Below, piece by piece: positions 36,374 through 45,672 of a stretch of DNA of 64,000 bases (positions are counted from its first letter, which is position 1; every line of letters begins with the position of its first letter). The stretch comes from Bradyrhizobium sp. BTAi1 (lineage in GTDB: Bacteria; Pseudomonadota; Alphaproteobacteria; Rhizobiales; Xanthobacteraceae), in NCBI RefSeq assembly GCF_000015165.1, contig NC_009485.1, positions 6,901,501-6,965,500 of the forward strand. The letters are read 5' to 3'. Under the pieces are notes generated by a model. The model did no database searches, was not told the origin of the DNA, and worked only from the letters and a program-made list of their open reading frames with translations. The position numbers and the translations under genes are program-made.

Positions 36374-37486
36374 ATGCTGCCGCTTGAAGGGATCACTGTC
36401 GTCGCCGTCGAGCAGGCGGTGGCCGCGCCGTTCTGCTCGTCGCGCCTGGCGGATGCCGGCGCTCATGTCATCAAGATCGAACGGCCCGAAGGCGATTTCG
36501 CCCGCGGCTATGACGCCGCGGCGAAGGGGCAGAGCAGCTACTTCGTCTGGCTCAACCGCGGCAAGGATTCGCTGGTCGTCGATCTCGCCAAGCCGGACGG
36601 CCGCGCCGAGCTGGAGAGGCTGATCGCAAGCGCCGACGTGCTGCTGCAGAACCTCAAGCCCGGCTCGATGGACAGAATGGGCTTTGCCCGCGAGCGGCTG
36701 CGCAAGGACTATCCGAAGCTGATCTGCTGCACCATCACCGGCTATGGCGACTCGGGTCCTTATGCCGATCGCAAGGCCTATGATCTCCTGATCCAGGCCG
36801 AGAGCGGTCTGGCCTCGATCACCGGCGGCCCGGACGGTCCGTCGCGGGTCGGCATGTCCATCGTCGATGTCGCCACCGGCGCGACGGCGCATGCCGCGAT
36901 CCTGGAGGCGCTGATCAAGCGCGGGCGCACCGGCGAAGGCGCCGACATCCGGATCTCGATGTTCGACGTGATGGCCGACTGGCTGACAGTGCCGCTGCTG
37001 AACGCCGAAGCCGGCAATGCGCCGAAGCGTATCGGCCTCGCCCATCCCTCGATCGCGCCCTATGGCGTGTTCACCTCGAAGGACGGCAAGGACATCCTGA
37101 TCTCGATCCAGAGCGAGCGCGAGTGGAAGACGTTGTGCGCCAAGGTGCTGGATCAGCCCGGCCTGCCCGACGATCCGCGCTTCGCCGACATGGTCGCGCG
37201 CGTGCGCAACCGCGCGCTGACGGATGGCATCGTGGCGGAGCGCTTCGCAGCGCTGACGCGGGCCGAGCTGCTGGCCAAGCTCGCCGCTGCCGACATCGCC
37301 TTTGCCGAGGTCAACAGCATGGCGGACCTCGCAATGCATCCGCATCTGCGCCGGATCGAAGTCAATACGCCGAACGGCGTCGTCTCCTATCCGGCGCCCG
37401 CGGCGATCGTCGTCGGCGACGACAGGCATTATGGCGCCGTGCCAGGGATCGGCGAGGCGGCCTCGCCGCATCAGCGAAAGGGATGA
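36374..37486 (+). CDS. CaiB/BaiF family CoA-transferase
   Basis: Class III CoA-transferase of 370 residues that moves CoA between carboxylic acids through an aspartyl-CoA intermediate. The catalytic Asp is in AYDLLIQAESGLASITG; the N-terminal VVAVEQAVAAPFCSSRLADA and DVLLQNLKPGSMDRMG are family blocks. It begins nine bases after the acyl-CoA dehydrogenase and ends in a 4-base ATGA overlap with an in-frame ATG of the next gene. Relatives in itaconate or mesaconate use sit beside the same hydratase type, so it may activate a C5 dicarboxylate. No beta-methylmalyl or citramalyl-CoA lyase gene is present here. Confidence 0.87.
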   Translation: MLPLEGITVVAVEQAVAAPFCSSRLADAGAHVIKIERPEGDFARGYDAAAKGQSSYFVWLNRGKDSLVVDLAKPDGRAELERLIASADVLLQNLKPGSMDRMGFARERLRKDYPKLICCTITGYGDSGPYADRKAYDLLIQAESGLASITGGPDGPSRVGMSIVDVATGATAHAAILEALIKRGRTGEGADIRISMFDVMADWLTVPLLNAEAGNAPKRIGLAHPSIAPYGVFTSKDGKDILISIQSEREWKTLCAKVLDQPGLPDDPRFADMVARVRNRALTDGIVAERFAALTRAELLAKLAAADIAFAEVNSMADLAMHPHLRRIEVNTPNGVVSYPAPAAIVVGDDRHYGAVPGIGEAASPHQRKG

Positions 37487-37488
37487 TC

Positions 37489-38334
37489 ATGACGGATGAG
37501 CTCGATCTCGATCACCTCCGGCAATGGGTCGGCCGCAGCGCCGAGGCAACCGACATCGTCACCGCGCAACTGACCAAGGGGCTGCGCGCCACGCTGTTCC
37601 AGGATATCGGCGAGCCGCAAACCGGCGACATCGCGCCGTACACAGTGCATTGGTGCCTGGGCCAGCCGGTGTTCCCGCATGATCAGCTCGGGCCCGACGG
37701 CCACCCGACCCGCGGCGGCTTCCTGCCGCCGGTGCCGCTGCCGCGGCGGATGTGGGCCGGCGGCGAGGTGCAGTTCATCGATCCGCTGCGCGTCGGCGAC
37801 GTCGCCACGCGGGTCTCGACGATCACGGATGTCAGCCTGAAAAGCGGCTCGACCGGCCAGCTCTGCTTCGTGGCCGTCGAGCATGTCGTCTCGACGCCGC
37901 GCGGCACAGCAATCCGCGAGCGCCAGGACATCGTCTATCGCGACATGGGCGGCGCGCAGCCTGCGTCGCCCAAGGCGCCCCCGCCGCCGGTGGCGCAGCA
38001 CAGCGAGAGCCACGTCTCCGATCCCGTGCTGCTGTTCCGCTACTCGGCGCTGACCTTCAACGGCCATCGGATCCACTATGACCGCGACTACGTCACCAAG
38101 GTCGAGGGCTATCCGGGGCTGATCTTCCACGGCCCGCTGCAGGCCGCGCTGCTGGTCGAGTTCGCCGCCGGGCTGAAGCGCAAGCCGCCGGCCAAGTTCG
38201 CCTATCGCGGCGTGCAGCCGCTGTTCGAGGGCAGCGAGTTCTCCGTCAACGCCAACGACAGGGATGGCGGTCTGGAGCTGTGGATCGCCAACGCCGAGCG
38301 GCAGCCGACGATGAAGGGCACGGCGGTGTGGTGA
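37489..38334 (+). CDS. MaoC-like hydratase, itaconyl/mesaconyl-C4-CoA hydratase type
   Basis: Hot-dog-fold hydratase of 281 residues. The N-terminal domain (LRQWVGRSAEATDIVTAQL) is FAS1-like; the C-terminal half has the MaoC hydratase motif FRYSALTFNGHRIHYDRDYV followed by EGYPGLIFHGPL. This two-domain layout matches mesaconyl-C4-CoA and itaconyl-CoA hydratases. The ATG at 37489 has GAAAGGG just upstream; an ATG two codons earlier overlaps the previous stop. It would add water to the product of the dehydrogenase two genes before. A palindromic repeat begins 11 bases after its stop. Confidence 0.82.
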   Translation: MTDELDLDHLRQWVGRSAEATDIVTAQLTKGLRATLFQDIGEPQTGDIAPYTVHWCLGQPVFPHDQLGPDGHPTRGGFLPPVPLPRRMWAGGEVQFIDPLRVGDVATRVSTITDVSLKSGSTGQLCFVAVEHVVSTPRGTAIRERQDIVYRDMGGAQPASPKAPPPPVAQHSESHVSDPVLLFRYSALTFNGHRIHYDRDYVTKVEGYPGLIFHGPLQAALLVEFAAGLKRKPPAKFAYRGVQPLFEGSEFSVNANDRDGGLELWIANAERQPTMKGTAVW

Positions 38335-38344
38335 GACAGTCTAT

Positions 38345-38425
38345 CGTCATTGCGAGCGAAGCGAAGCAATCCAGAGTTCCGCGACGACTCTGGATTGCTT
38401 CGTCGCTTCGCTCCTCGCAATGACG
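38345..38425. repeat. Complete CGTCATTGCGAG...CTCGCAATGACG palindrome
   Basis: Outer arms CGTCATTGCGAG (38345-38356) and CTCGCAATGACG (38414-38425) and inner arms GAAGCAATCCAGAGT (38363-38377) and ACTCTGGATTGCTTC (38387-38401) are perfect complements. This is a dispersed intergenic palindrome of Bradyrhizobium-like genomes. It fills the gap between the hydratase and the benzoylformate decarboxylase gene, and a second copy lies at 61820-61893. Confidence 0.9.
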
Positions 38426-38443
38426 GCATGTGAGGAAACGCCT

Positions 38444-40066
38444 TTGGCCAAGACAACAAAAACAACGACCAAGCCCGTCACCGTCAAGCAGGCGACATTC
38501 GAGCTGCTGCGTGCCTTCGGCATTAAGAAAGTCTTCGGCAATCCCGGCTCGACCGAGCTGCCGTTCCTCAGCGACTGGCCCGATGACATCGACTACGTGC
38601 TCGGCCTGCAGGAGGCTTCCGTCGTCGGCATGGCCGACGGCTATGCGCAGGCGACGCGCAATGCCGGCTTCGTCAATCTGCATTCGGCCGCCGGCGTCGG
38701 CAATGCGCTCGGCAACATCTACACCGCGCATCGCAACCAGACGCCGCTGGTGATCACCGCCGGCCAGCAGGCGCGCGCGATCCTGCCGCTGCAGGCGTTC
38801 CTCTATGCCGAGCGCGCCAGCGAATTTCCGCGCCCTTACGTCAAATACAGCGTCGAGCCGGCGCGCCCCGAGGACGTGCCGGGCGCGATCGCGCGCGCCT
38901 ACTACACTGCGATGCAGCCGCCCTGCGGACCGACCTTCGTCTCGATCCCGATCGACGACTGGATGCATCCGGCACAGCCGGTCTCGGCGCGCAAGGTCAG
39001 CCGCGAACTCGGCCCTGACCGCGCCGCAATGGACGAGCTGGTCGCCGCCCTGACAGCGGCGAGGAACCCGGCGCTCGTCGTCGGTCCCGGCGTCGACCGC
39101 GCCGGCTGCGTCACGCTGATGGTGCAGCTCGCCGAGAGGGCGAAAGCCGGCGTCTGGGTCAGCCCGTTCTCGGCGCGCTGCTCGTTCCCCGAGCGGCATC
39201 CGCTGTTCCAGGGCTTCCTGCACGCCTCGCCCGGGCAATTGTCGGACGCGCTCAAGCCGCATGACCTCGTGCTCGTGATCGGCGCGCCGGTCTTCACCTT
39301 CCATGTCGAGGGCCATGCCGCGATCTTCGACGGCGCCACGGCGATCTATCAGATCACCGACGACGCCGACGGCGCGGCGGTGCCGCCGATCAGCACCAGC
39401 ATCATCGCGACGATGCGGCCGGCGCTGTTGCTGCTGCTCGAGCTCCTGCCCGAGACCAAGCGCGCCGCGCCGCAGGCCCGCGTGCTGCCCGAGGCCCCCA
39501 AGCCATCCGATCCGATCCCGGTCGACTACCTGCTGCATACGCTGGGGCAGGCGCTGCCCGCCGGCGCCGCACTGGTCGAGGAGATCCCCTCGCACCGGCC
39601 GCTGATGCACAAATTCATGCCGATGCCCGGCGCGGATTCGTTCTACACGATGTCGAGCGGCGGCCTCGGCTACAGCCTGCCGGCGGCGGTCGGCATGGCG
39701 CTTGGGCGGCCGAAGGACCGCATTGTCTGCCTGATCGGCGACGGCTCGGCGATGTACTCGCTGCAGGCGCTATGGACCGCGGCACAGCGCCGGCTGCCAA
39801 TGACTGTGGTCGTGATCAACAATTCCGGTTACGGCGCGATGCGCTCGTTCAGCCAGGTCATGCAGGTGCGCAACGTCCCCGGGCTTGAATTGCCGGGGCT
39901 CGATTTCGTCAAGCTCGCCGAGGGCATGGGCTGCGAAGCGGTCCGCGTCAGCCGTTCGGCGGAGCTTCCGGCCGCCCTCGCGCGCGGCCTCGCCCATGAC
40001 GGCCCCAGCCTCGTCGAGGTGATGGTGGATTCCGCCGTCCCGCTGCTCTACGCGCAGAAGAGCTGA
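38444..40066 (+). CDS. mdlC: Benzoylformate decarboxylase
   Basis: ThDP enzyme that decarboxylates benzoylformate to benzaldehyde. The protein aligns with the Pseudomonas putida enzyme through FGNPGSTELPFL, LQEASVVGMADGYAQAT and LHSAAGVGNALGN; Ser36, Glu57 and His80 stand where Ser26, Glu47 and His70 do there. The cofactor motif is IGDGSAMYSLQALWTAAQ. The start is the TTG at 38444 with GAGGAAAC upstream, giving 540 residues; the in-frame ATG at 38420 falls inside the palindromic repeat and has no ribosome site. Mandelate dehydrogenase is absent from the window. The product benzaldehyde would enter XylC. Confidence 0.9.
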   Translation: MAKTTKTTTKPVTVKQATFELLRAFGIKKVFGNPGSTELPFLSDWPDDIDYVLGLQEASVVGMADGYAQATRNAGFVNLHSAAGVGNALGNIYTAHRNQTPLVITAGQQARAILPLQAFLYAERASEFPRPYVKYSVEPARPEDVPGAIARAYYTAMQPPCGPTFVSIPIDDWMHPAQPVSARKVSRELGPDRAAMDELVAALTAARNPALVVGPGVDRAGCVTLMVQLAERAKAGVWVSPFSARCSFPERHPLFQGFLHASPGQLSDALKPHDLVLVIGAPVFTFHVEGHAAIFDGATAIYQITDDADGAAVPPISTSIIATMRPALLLLLELLPETKRAAPQARVLPEAPKPSDPIPVDYLLHTLGQALPAGAALVEEIPSHRPLMHKFMPMPGADSFYTMSSGGLGYSLPAAVGMALGRPKDRIVCLIGDGSAMYSLQALWTAAQRRLPMTVVVINNSGYGAMRSFSQVMQVRNVPGLELPGLDFVKLAEGMGCEAVRVSRSAELPAALARGLAHDGPSLVEVMVDSAVPLLYAQKS

Positions 40067-40395
40067 CACGCGGTTCGAACAGCGGACAAAGAGTCAAGAT
40101 ATCGACCTTGCGACAATTCGCCTCAACGCGGATGTCGGCAGCGTGATCTGCCGCCGAATGCGCATGATCGGGCCGCAACCGTGACGCTCGCTGTCGTCCG
40201 ACAAGCGATTGTTTCGAAAGCTTTCTGACGCGCTGCGCCATCTCGCCGCAGCGCCGCTGCCGCAAAGGCCGCGAAATCCTGCCGTCAGCTGGCAGACAGC
40301 CGCCATGTTGGTTGCAAGGTCCGACCATTCTGCAAACCAAAATCATTACCAAAAGGTTCCGTCATCTGATCCAGCGTACCAATGGAGTTGAGCTG
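40067..40395. other. Gap before the Ala-rich gene
   Basis: About 330 bases without a gene. It should contain the promoter of the Ala-rich protein gene, but I could not pick -35 and -10 elements with confidence. The ribosome site GGAG lies at 40384-40387. Confidence 0.4.
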
Positions 40396-42283
40396 ATGAT
40401 GGATAAGAACATTCAAACCGCATCATCGAGGAAAGACCTCTATCGGCACGTCAGCGTGCTGGCTCTCATGGCCGCCTTGGCCGTGACCACGCTGCCGCGT
40501 GACGCCAACGCCCAGGCGGCGATGACGACCGCGCTCGCGACCTCGGCCACGACGAAGGCGGCGCAGGACGCGGCTGCGAAGGCCGCGCAGGACGCAGCCG
40601 CCAAGGCCGCAGCCGCAGCCGCCGCGAAGGCGGCCCAGGATGCCGCCGCCAAATCTGCGGCCGCTGCCGCGGCCAAGGCGGCTCAGGATGCCGCCGCAAA
40701 GCAGGCCGCGAAGGCTGCAGCCGACGCTGCGGCCAAGGCCGCCGCAAACGCGGCTGCAAAGGCGGCGACCAATGCCGCAGCCAGTGCAGCCAGCAAGGCC
40801 GCGACCACGGCGGCGACGGCCGCGAACGCGGCCAAGACAACGGTCGCAGTTGCCACCACAGGCACCGCCGGCACCACGAACACCACGACGGTGACCGCCA
40901 AGAACGGCGCCGCGACCGCAACGGCGACAGCAACCGGCAACGGCACAGGCACCGGCTTCGGCACCTCCACAGCCGCCGCAAAGCCCGCAGCCGCCACGAC
41001 GGCCACGGCGACGACTGGCACGGCGACGAAGGGCGCTGCGACGACCGGCACAGCGGCAGCCACCACCACGAAGACGGCAGCCGCGACCACCACGAGCACG
41101 ACGGCTGCGGCGGCCAAGCCGGCAACGACCTCGTCAACGACAACCACGACAGTCGCCGTCGCGAAGACGACCGCCGCCCCCGCGGCGGCCGCGGCAACCC
41201 CCGCCAAGGCCGCAGCCGCATCGAGCAGCAACGACGCGGTCGCCAAGGCCAACGCCGCAGCGCAAGCTGCTGCGCAGACCGCAGCCACCGCCGAAGCTCA
41301 GGTCGCCGCCGACCGCAAGGCGATCGACGTCGCACGCCAGGCCGAGCAAAATGCGCGCGGTGCGGCGATCGAAGCGCAGGAGCAGGCGGAGAAAAATCCG
41401 ACTGCAGCCAACCAGGCTGCTGCCACCGCAGCTGCCGCGAAGCTGACGGCGGCCTCGTCGACGCTGCAGGCCGCCTTCCAGAAGCTCGACAAGGATATCG
41501 ACGTCTCCAACGAGGCCAAGGAGGCCGCGAACGCCGCCAAGGATACGGCGCGCGAGACCGCCGAAGCGGCCGGCAAGGCCGCCCCAGCAGGCCGGCCAGG
41601 CTGCAGGCAACGCCAACAATGGCGGCGCTGCGGCCAACAATGGCGGAGCCGCTGCCAACAACGGCGGAGCCGCGGCCAATAACGGCAACGGCAAGGCCAA
41701 CAACAACAACCAGCAGAACCAGGAGGCCAAGGAAGCCGCCGAGCAGGCCGCGCTGCAGGCTGCACTCAAGACTGGCGAGCAGGCCCGCGCGGTGGCGCAG
41801 CAGAAGACCCAGGCCGCGCAGGCCGCCGCGACCCAGAACCAGAAGACGGTCGAGGCCGCGCTGAACCAGAAGATCGGCGCGCTCGATGCGGCGGTCGAGG
41901 CGGCCGAGCAGAAAGTGAATGCGGACCGGCAGGCGCTGGAGCAGGCGCGGCAGGCTGCGCAGCAGGCCAAGCAGGATGCGCAGGAGGCAGCCGAGCAGGT
42001 TGAACGCGCCAACAACGCCGCCAACCAGGCCGCGCTGGCAGCTGCGAACGCCAAGGCGCAGACCACCGCGAACGCCTTCAACCAGGCCAACGCGACCCTG
42101 AACGCTGACAATCAAGCCCTGACCCAGGCGCGCGAAAGCGGCGAGCAGCAGGAGCAGGCGCTGCGGGCGGCAGCCCAGCAGCAGATCCAGGCCGGCTACA
42201 CCGCTGCGCAGCAGGCGACCCAGGCCGCCTGGGCCGAGGCGCAGCAGATCGGCAACGCCGCGCTTGCCGCGCTCGAGCAATAA
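40396..42283 (+). CDS. Secreted Ala/Thr-rich coiled-coil protein, reading frame broken
   Basis: Signal peptide (HVSVLALMAALAVTTL, cleavage near ANA) followed by AAKAAQDAA-type helical repeats, a Thr/Ala-rich middle (TTTTVAVAKTTAAPAAAA) and a Gln/Ala coiled coil to the stop at 42281-42283. GGAG precedes the ATG at 40396. The frame is broken: after GCC GCC at 41578-41583 one base too many (CCCC, 41582-41585) moves the coding into the next frame. Read with a +1 step the protein is 628 residues; read straight it stops at 41682. Downstream codons keep the same composition in the new frame, so the break is recent, a sequencing error or a recoding site. Function unknown; a surface or matrix protein is possible. 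Confidence 0.75.
41612..41694 (+). repeat. 21-base tandem repeat in the Ala-rich gene
   Basis: About three units coding AAANNGG (for example GCGGCCAACAATGGCGGA, GCCGCTGCCAACAACGGC) lie just after the frame break and then run into NGNGKANNNNQQNQ. Such repeats expand and contract easily, so this is a likely variable point of the gene. Confidence 0.7.
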
Positions 42284-42460
42284 GGCCACTGCGCTCCGCG
42301 CCGCCTGCCCGGCGGCGCGGACCAGATAAACGATAACAAGGCCGCAACCAGCCGCATGCCGACCCGGCCGGGGATGACGGTCACGCGTTGGGACTTAACC
42401 TCACCCCACCGCATGATCTGCCCCGGCCTCCCCCATCCGCCGGACATGCATTGCCTTCAG

Positions 42461-42485
42461 GCCCCGCCCCCCTGCGGGGCTTTTT
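42461..42485 (+). terminator. Intrinsic terminator downstream of the Ala-rich gene
   Basis: GCCCCGC (42461-42467) and GCGGGGC (42474-42480) pair around CCCCCT and are followed by TTTTT. It is a textbook rho-independent terminator on the plus strand, 178 bases after the Ala-rich gene stop. Confidence 0.9.
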
Positions 42486-42659
42486 CTTGCGTCCAGCCCC
42501 GGCAAAGTCGCGACGAGAGCCCGCCCCGCTCAACGATATAGGCTGATCACGACGGCCCTCTTGCAGAGGAAGCCGGCTGGCGCGCCACGCATGGCGATTG
42601 GCGCGGGACCATCGCGCGGCGGTTGGTCAGAAGCCTTCGCGCGGGGCCCGACGCCGCCA

Positions 42660-44375
42660 TCAATACTGGAAGCGCACGCCGACGACGCCGACCACGGCCA
42701 TGAAGTTGTTCATGACGATATTGGAGCGCGTCCATTCGGTACGGACCTCGCTCTTGAGCTGAATGTTGCGATTCATCTTGTAAGTGCCGCCGGCCGCCAG
42801 GAAGGTCCGCTGATCGGTCCGGCCGATGCCGACGAACTGATCCTGGCCGTAGCCGCCGCGCAGGGTGCCGATCAGCCACGGCTCGAACTGATGGTCGACC
42901 TGCAGGATCACGTCCCGCGACAGGATGCCCGAGACGTTCATCGCCGGCGTCTCCGAGGCCTGCGACCGCGCCACCAGCACGAACGTCGTCGTATCGGTCG
43001 CGGCCCAGGCAAGGGTCGCATCCGCGATCACGCCGTTGATGTTCGGCATCGCCGGCGAGTCCATGCGACGCGTGAGATAGCCGACCGAGGCCTCGCCGGT
43101 CAGCGATCCCATGTTGACGACAGCGCCCGCACGCGCCGCAAGGCCGGTCGAATCGCGCCGCTGGCCGTTGAAATCGACCTGCAGATCGTGATTGCGGCGG
43201 TCGAAGCTCATATCGACGAAGGGTGAGATGTTCGGCGTCAGCACATAGGTCACGCGGAGCTGCGCACCTGGTTGAGTGTAGTTGCGGTCCTGTGTCCGCA
43301 ACGGGATGTTGGTCGTGATCATCGCGTCGTTGAAGACGACCCGATCGAGCGATCCCTTGAACGCGATCTCGCTCGCCCCGAGCTTCTGCAGAACGCCTGC
43401 GCTGCCGCCGAAGCTGGTGACACGCGGCAGCTTGAGCAGTCCCGGGATCGTCAAGGCATCGTTGACGAACCGGGCCTCACCAGTGACCGCCGTCCCATCG
43501 ATGACGTCGTAGCGCCCTTGCGCCCGCGCCTCGAAGGTCGGATGGCTGATGCCGCGGACATTGGTGTCATCGGTATAGGCGCCGCGGAAATCGGCGTTGA
43601 GCTGATGCCGCTCCCATTGCGAGCGGAGCGAGACGTCGGTTGCCACGATCGCCACCGGCGATCCGGCTCCCCGGGCTCGCCGTGTCGGATTGCTGTCATA
43701 GCCGGCCAAGATCTCCACCGCCGGCTTCACGAGGAAGGATCCGACCGTCACGCCGGTCGGATCATAAGGTTTGGCGTCGGCGGCTACCGGTTGCGGCGTC
43801 ACCGTGGCGAGATTGCGATCGGGCAAGACGTCGCGGTTGCGGATCACGCCGACCGGCTGGCTTGCCGCGACGGCCGGCAAGGCCGGCGCGACCGCGACCG
43901 GCTCCGCTAGCGCTGCTGCACCATGTGGTGCTGCATTTTGCGACGGGGCCGGTTGCGCTGCTGCCAGCTGCACTCCGCGCGTGACGTCACGCGCCGCCAC
44001 CGGCGCGCTCAGACCACGCGCCGGCTGGAACGCAGCGGATTTGAGTGTGAAGCTGCCCGGAGACACGCCGGCCTTGCCCGGAGCCGCAAGCGCCGGCGCA
44101 CCGGACTCAGGCACGGGACGCAATAACGCGCCCACGTTGCGCGGGTCCTGGCGCATCGCCAGCATCCGGCTGTCATTGGCGATGCGCGGGACATTGTAGT
44201 AGATGCTGCGCGCGGTGACGTGACGGAAGAACAGCCGATCGGCCCGCCCGGGAACGACATCCGTCGGCTTGACCGTGATGGTCTGCTGCGCCGACGCGGC
44301 ATCGGCCACCATGACCGTGAGCAGCAGCACCTCGACCAGCGTGAGCGTAACCCCGCGCTGTGATCGCGTCACCAT
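42660..44375 (-). CDS. Outer-membrane beta-barrel protein (BBP2-like)
   Basis: A 571-residue protein with a signal peptide (LTLVEVLLLTVMVADAASA), a Pro/Ala-rich linker of about 150 residues, and a C-terminal beta barrel of roughly 370 residues. The barrel begins near VKPAVEILAGYDSNPTR, typical of the BBP2 family (PF10082), and its strands alternate aromatic and small residues, ending VVGVVGVRFQY with a terminal aromatic residue as outer-membrane barrels do. I place the start at the ATG at 44375. The family is often linked to surface polysaccharide export; no such genes are adjacent. Confidence 0.8.
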   Translation of the reverse strand: MVTRSQRGVTLTLVEVLLLTVMVADAASAQQTITVKPTDVVPGRADRLFFRHVTARSIYYNVPRIANDSRMLAMRQDPRNVGALLRPVPESGAPALAAPGKAGVSPGSFTLKSAAFQPARGLSAPVAARDVTRGVQLAAAQPAPSQNAAPHGAAALAEPVAVAPALPAVAASQPVGVIRNRDVLPDRNLATVTPQPVAADAKPYDPTGVTVGSFLVKPAVEILAGYDSNPTRRARGAGSPVAIVATDVSLRSQWERHQLNADFRGAYTDDTNVRGISHPTFEARAQGRYDVIDGTAVTGEARFVNDALTIPGLLKLPRVTSFGGSAGVLQKLGASEIAFKGSLDRVVFNDAMITTNIPLRTQDRNYTQPGAQLRVTYVLTPNISPFVDMSFDRRNHDLQVDFNGQRRDSTGLAARAGAVVNMGSLTGEASVGYLTRRMDSPAMPNINGVIADATLAWAATDTTTFVLVARSQASETPAMNVSGILSRDVILQVDHQFEPWLIGTLRGGYGQDQFVGIGRTDQRTFLAAGGTYKMNRNIQLKSEVRTEWTRSNIVMNNFMAVVGVVGVRFQY

Positions 44376-44854
44376 CAGCCGCTTCGTCCGCACGGCGAAC
44401 GCGCCGGTCTTGTGGGATGAATGAGTTTGCACGGAAAGCCGAAGATACACAGGTCTCGCGAGAACGTCGGGATGCGCCCGACATCGTCCGCAACATGTGC
44501 AGCCAACGCGCTCCCCTTGTGACCAGATGACTGGCAAAGGTCGGCGGAAATTTTGCCGAGCCGGGGAGATTTCATGTGGCAATGAGGAGCATTCGCAACA
44601 TGCAGGATCGAAGCGATCTGCAGACGCCATCGGCGCTCGCTGAACGAACTAATTAGTCAATTTTTGGTTCGACCGCCCTGCCGGCGCCGTAAACCGAACA
44701 ATGCGGACCGACCACGCGAATCGGGCTCCGCGAAAACGAGAGGTCGTGTCTTGAGTTGTCAGGACCGGATGCAGGACCCGCCACGCCGTCACAGCCAAGG
44801 CCGGTGTGTTTGCCAAGGGGCGCGGTCAGATCATCGACGACAATGATCGCGAAG
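44376..44854. other. Gap between SDR and beta-barrel genes
   Basis: About 480 bases. The frame of the barrel gene is open on to 44630 but without signal-like sequence, so I leave it out. An 8-base palindrome CTAATTAG lies near 44648. No hairpin terminator of the SDR gene was found. Confidence 0.35.
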
Positions 44855-45649
44855 TTACTTGCCGAACTCTTCGCGCATCTTGGCCTGGATCTTGGCCATG
44901 CCGCCGAGCCAGCGATCGTAATTCTCGGTCTTCTTGCGCATATAGCCGAGCACCTGCGGATGCGGCAAAATCAGAAATGTCTCTTCAGCGAGCCCCTTCA
45001 GCGCATCCTGCGCCACCTGCTCGGGCGTCAGATCGCCGTCACCGGATTGCGGGCCCTTCGGGATCGACCGCAGCATGTCGGTGTCGACGCCCTGCGGGCA
45101 CAGGATCGAGACCTTGATGTTGTCAGCCTTGTGCGAGATCGCGAGATTCTCGGCGAATCCCACCGCGGCGTGCTTGGTGGTGGAATAAGGCGCGCTGCCG
45201 ACCTGCGACAGCAGGCCAGCCGCCGAGATCGTGTTGAGGAAATAGCCGCCACCGCGAGCCTTGTAGCGCGGGATCAGGTGCCGCGCCGCGTAAACATGCG
45301 CCATCACATGGATCGCCCAGCTGCGCGCCCACGGCTCATCCGTCGTGCCTCCGACATTCACCGCGAGCGGATCGAATCCGCCGCCGATGCCGGCGTTGGA
45401 GCAGAACAGCGCGATCGGGCCGAACTGCCGCTCGGTCTCCTCGATCACACGGCTGATGTCGGTTTCCTGCGAGACATCGCATTTGAACGCCGCGCCCCCG
45501 ACGCTCTCGGCAACCGCCTTCGCTGCAGTCTCGTCGAGGTCGGCCACGATCACCTTGGCCGCGCCGGCCCGCGCAAAGGCCTCGCACAGCGCCTTGCCGA
45601 TGCCCCGGGCTCCGCCGGTGACCACCACGATCTTGCCGGTCACCTGCAT
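44855..45649 (-). CDS. Short-chain dehydrogenase/reductase
   Basis: A 264-residue classical SDR. Nucleotide binding TGGARGIGKA is near the start, NAG is in SNAGIGGG, and the catalytic Ser and Tyr-x3-Lys are in NTISAAGLLSQVGSAPYSTT with the following Lys. The start MQVTGKIVVVTG follows GGGGAGGGCTTTGC. VADLDETAAKA after strand two favours NAD over NADP. The substrate is unknown. Its start is 23 bases after the stop of the hemolysin III gene upstream, so both are likely on one transcript. Confidence 0.9.
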   Translation of the reverse strand: MQVTGKIVVVTGGARGIGKALCEAFARAGAAKVIVADLDETAAKAVAESVGGAAFKCDVSQETDISRVIEETERQFGPIALFCSNAGIGGGFDPLAVNVGGTTDEPWARSWAIHVMAHVYAARHLIPRYKARGGGYFLNTISAAGLLSQVGSAPYSTTKHAAVGFAENLAISHKADNIKVSILCPQGVDTDMLRSIPKGPQSGDGDLTPEQVAQDALKGLAEETFLILPHPQVLGYMRKKTENYDRWLGGMAKIQAKMREEFGK

Positions 45650-45672
45650 GCAAAGCCCTCCCCGCGGAATTT

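Noticed and set aside
35177..37471. A 764-residue open frame on the minus strand
   Set aside because: It runs antisense to the acyl-CoA dehydrogenase and CoA-transferase genes and shows no family pattern.
40466..42289. A 607-residue Leu/Arg-rich open frame on the minus strand
   Set aside because: It mirrors the Ala-rich gene: Ala codons read backward give Gly, Arg, Ser or Cys runs. The plus strand has the signal peptide and the ribosome site.
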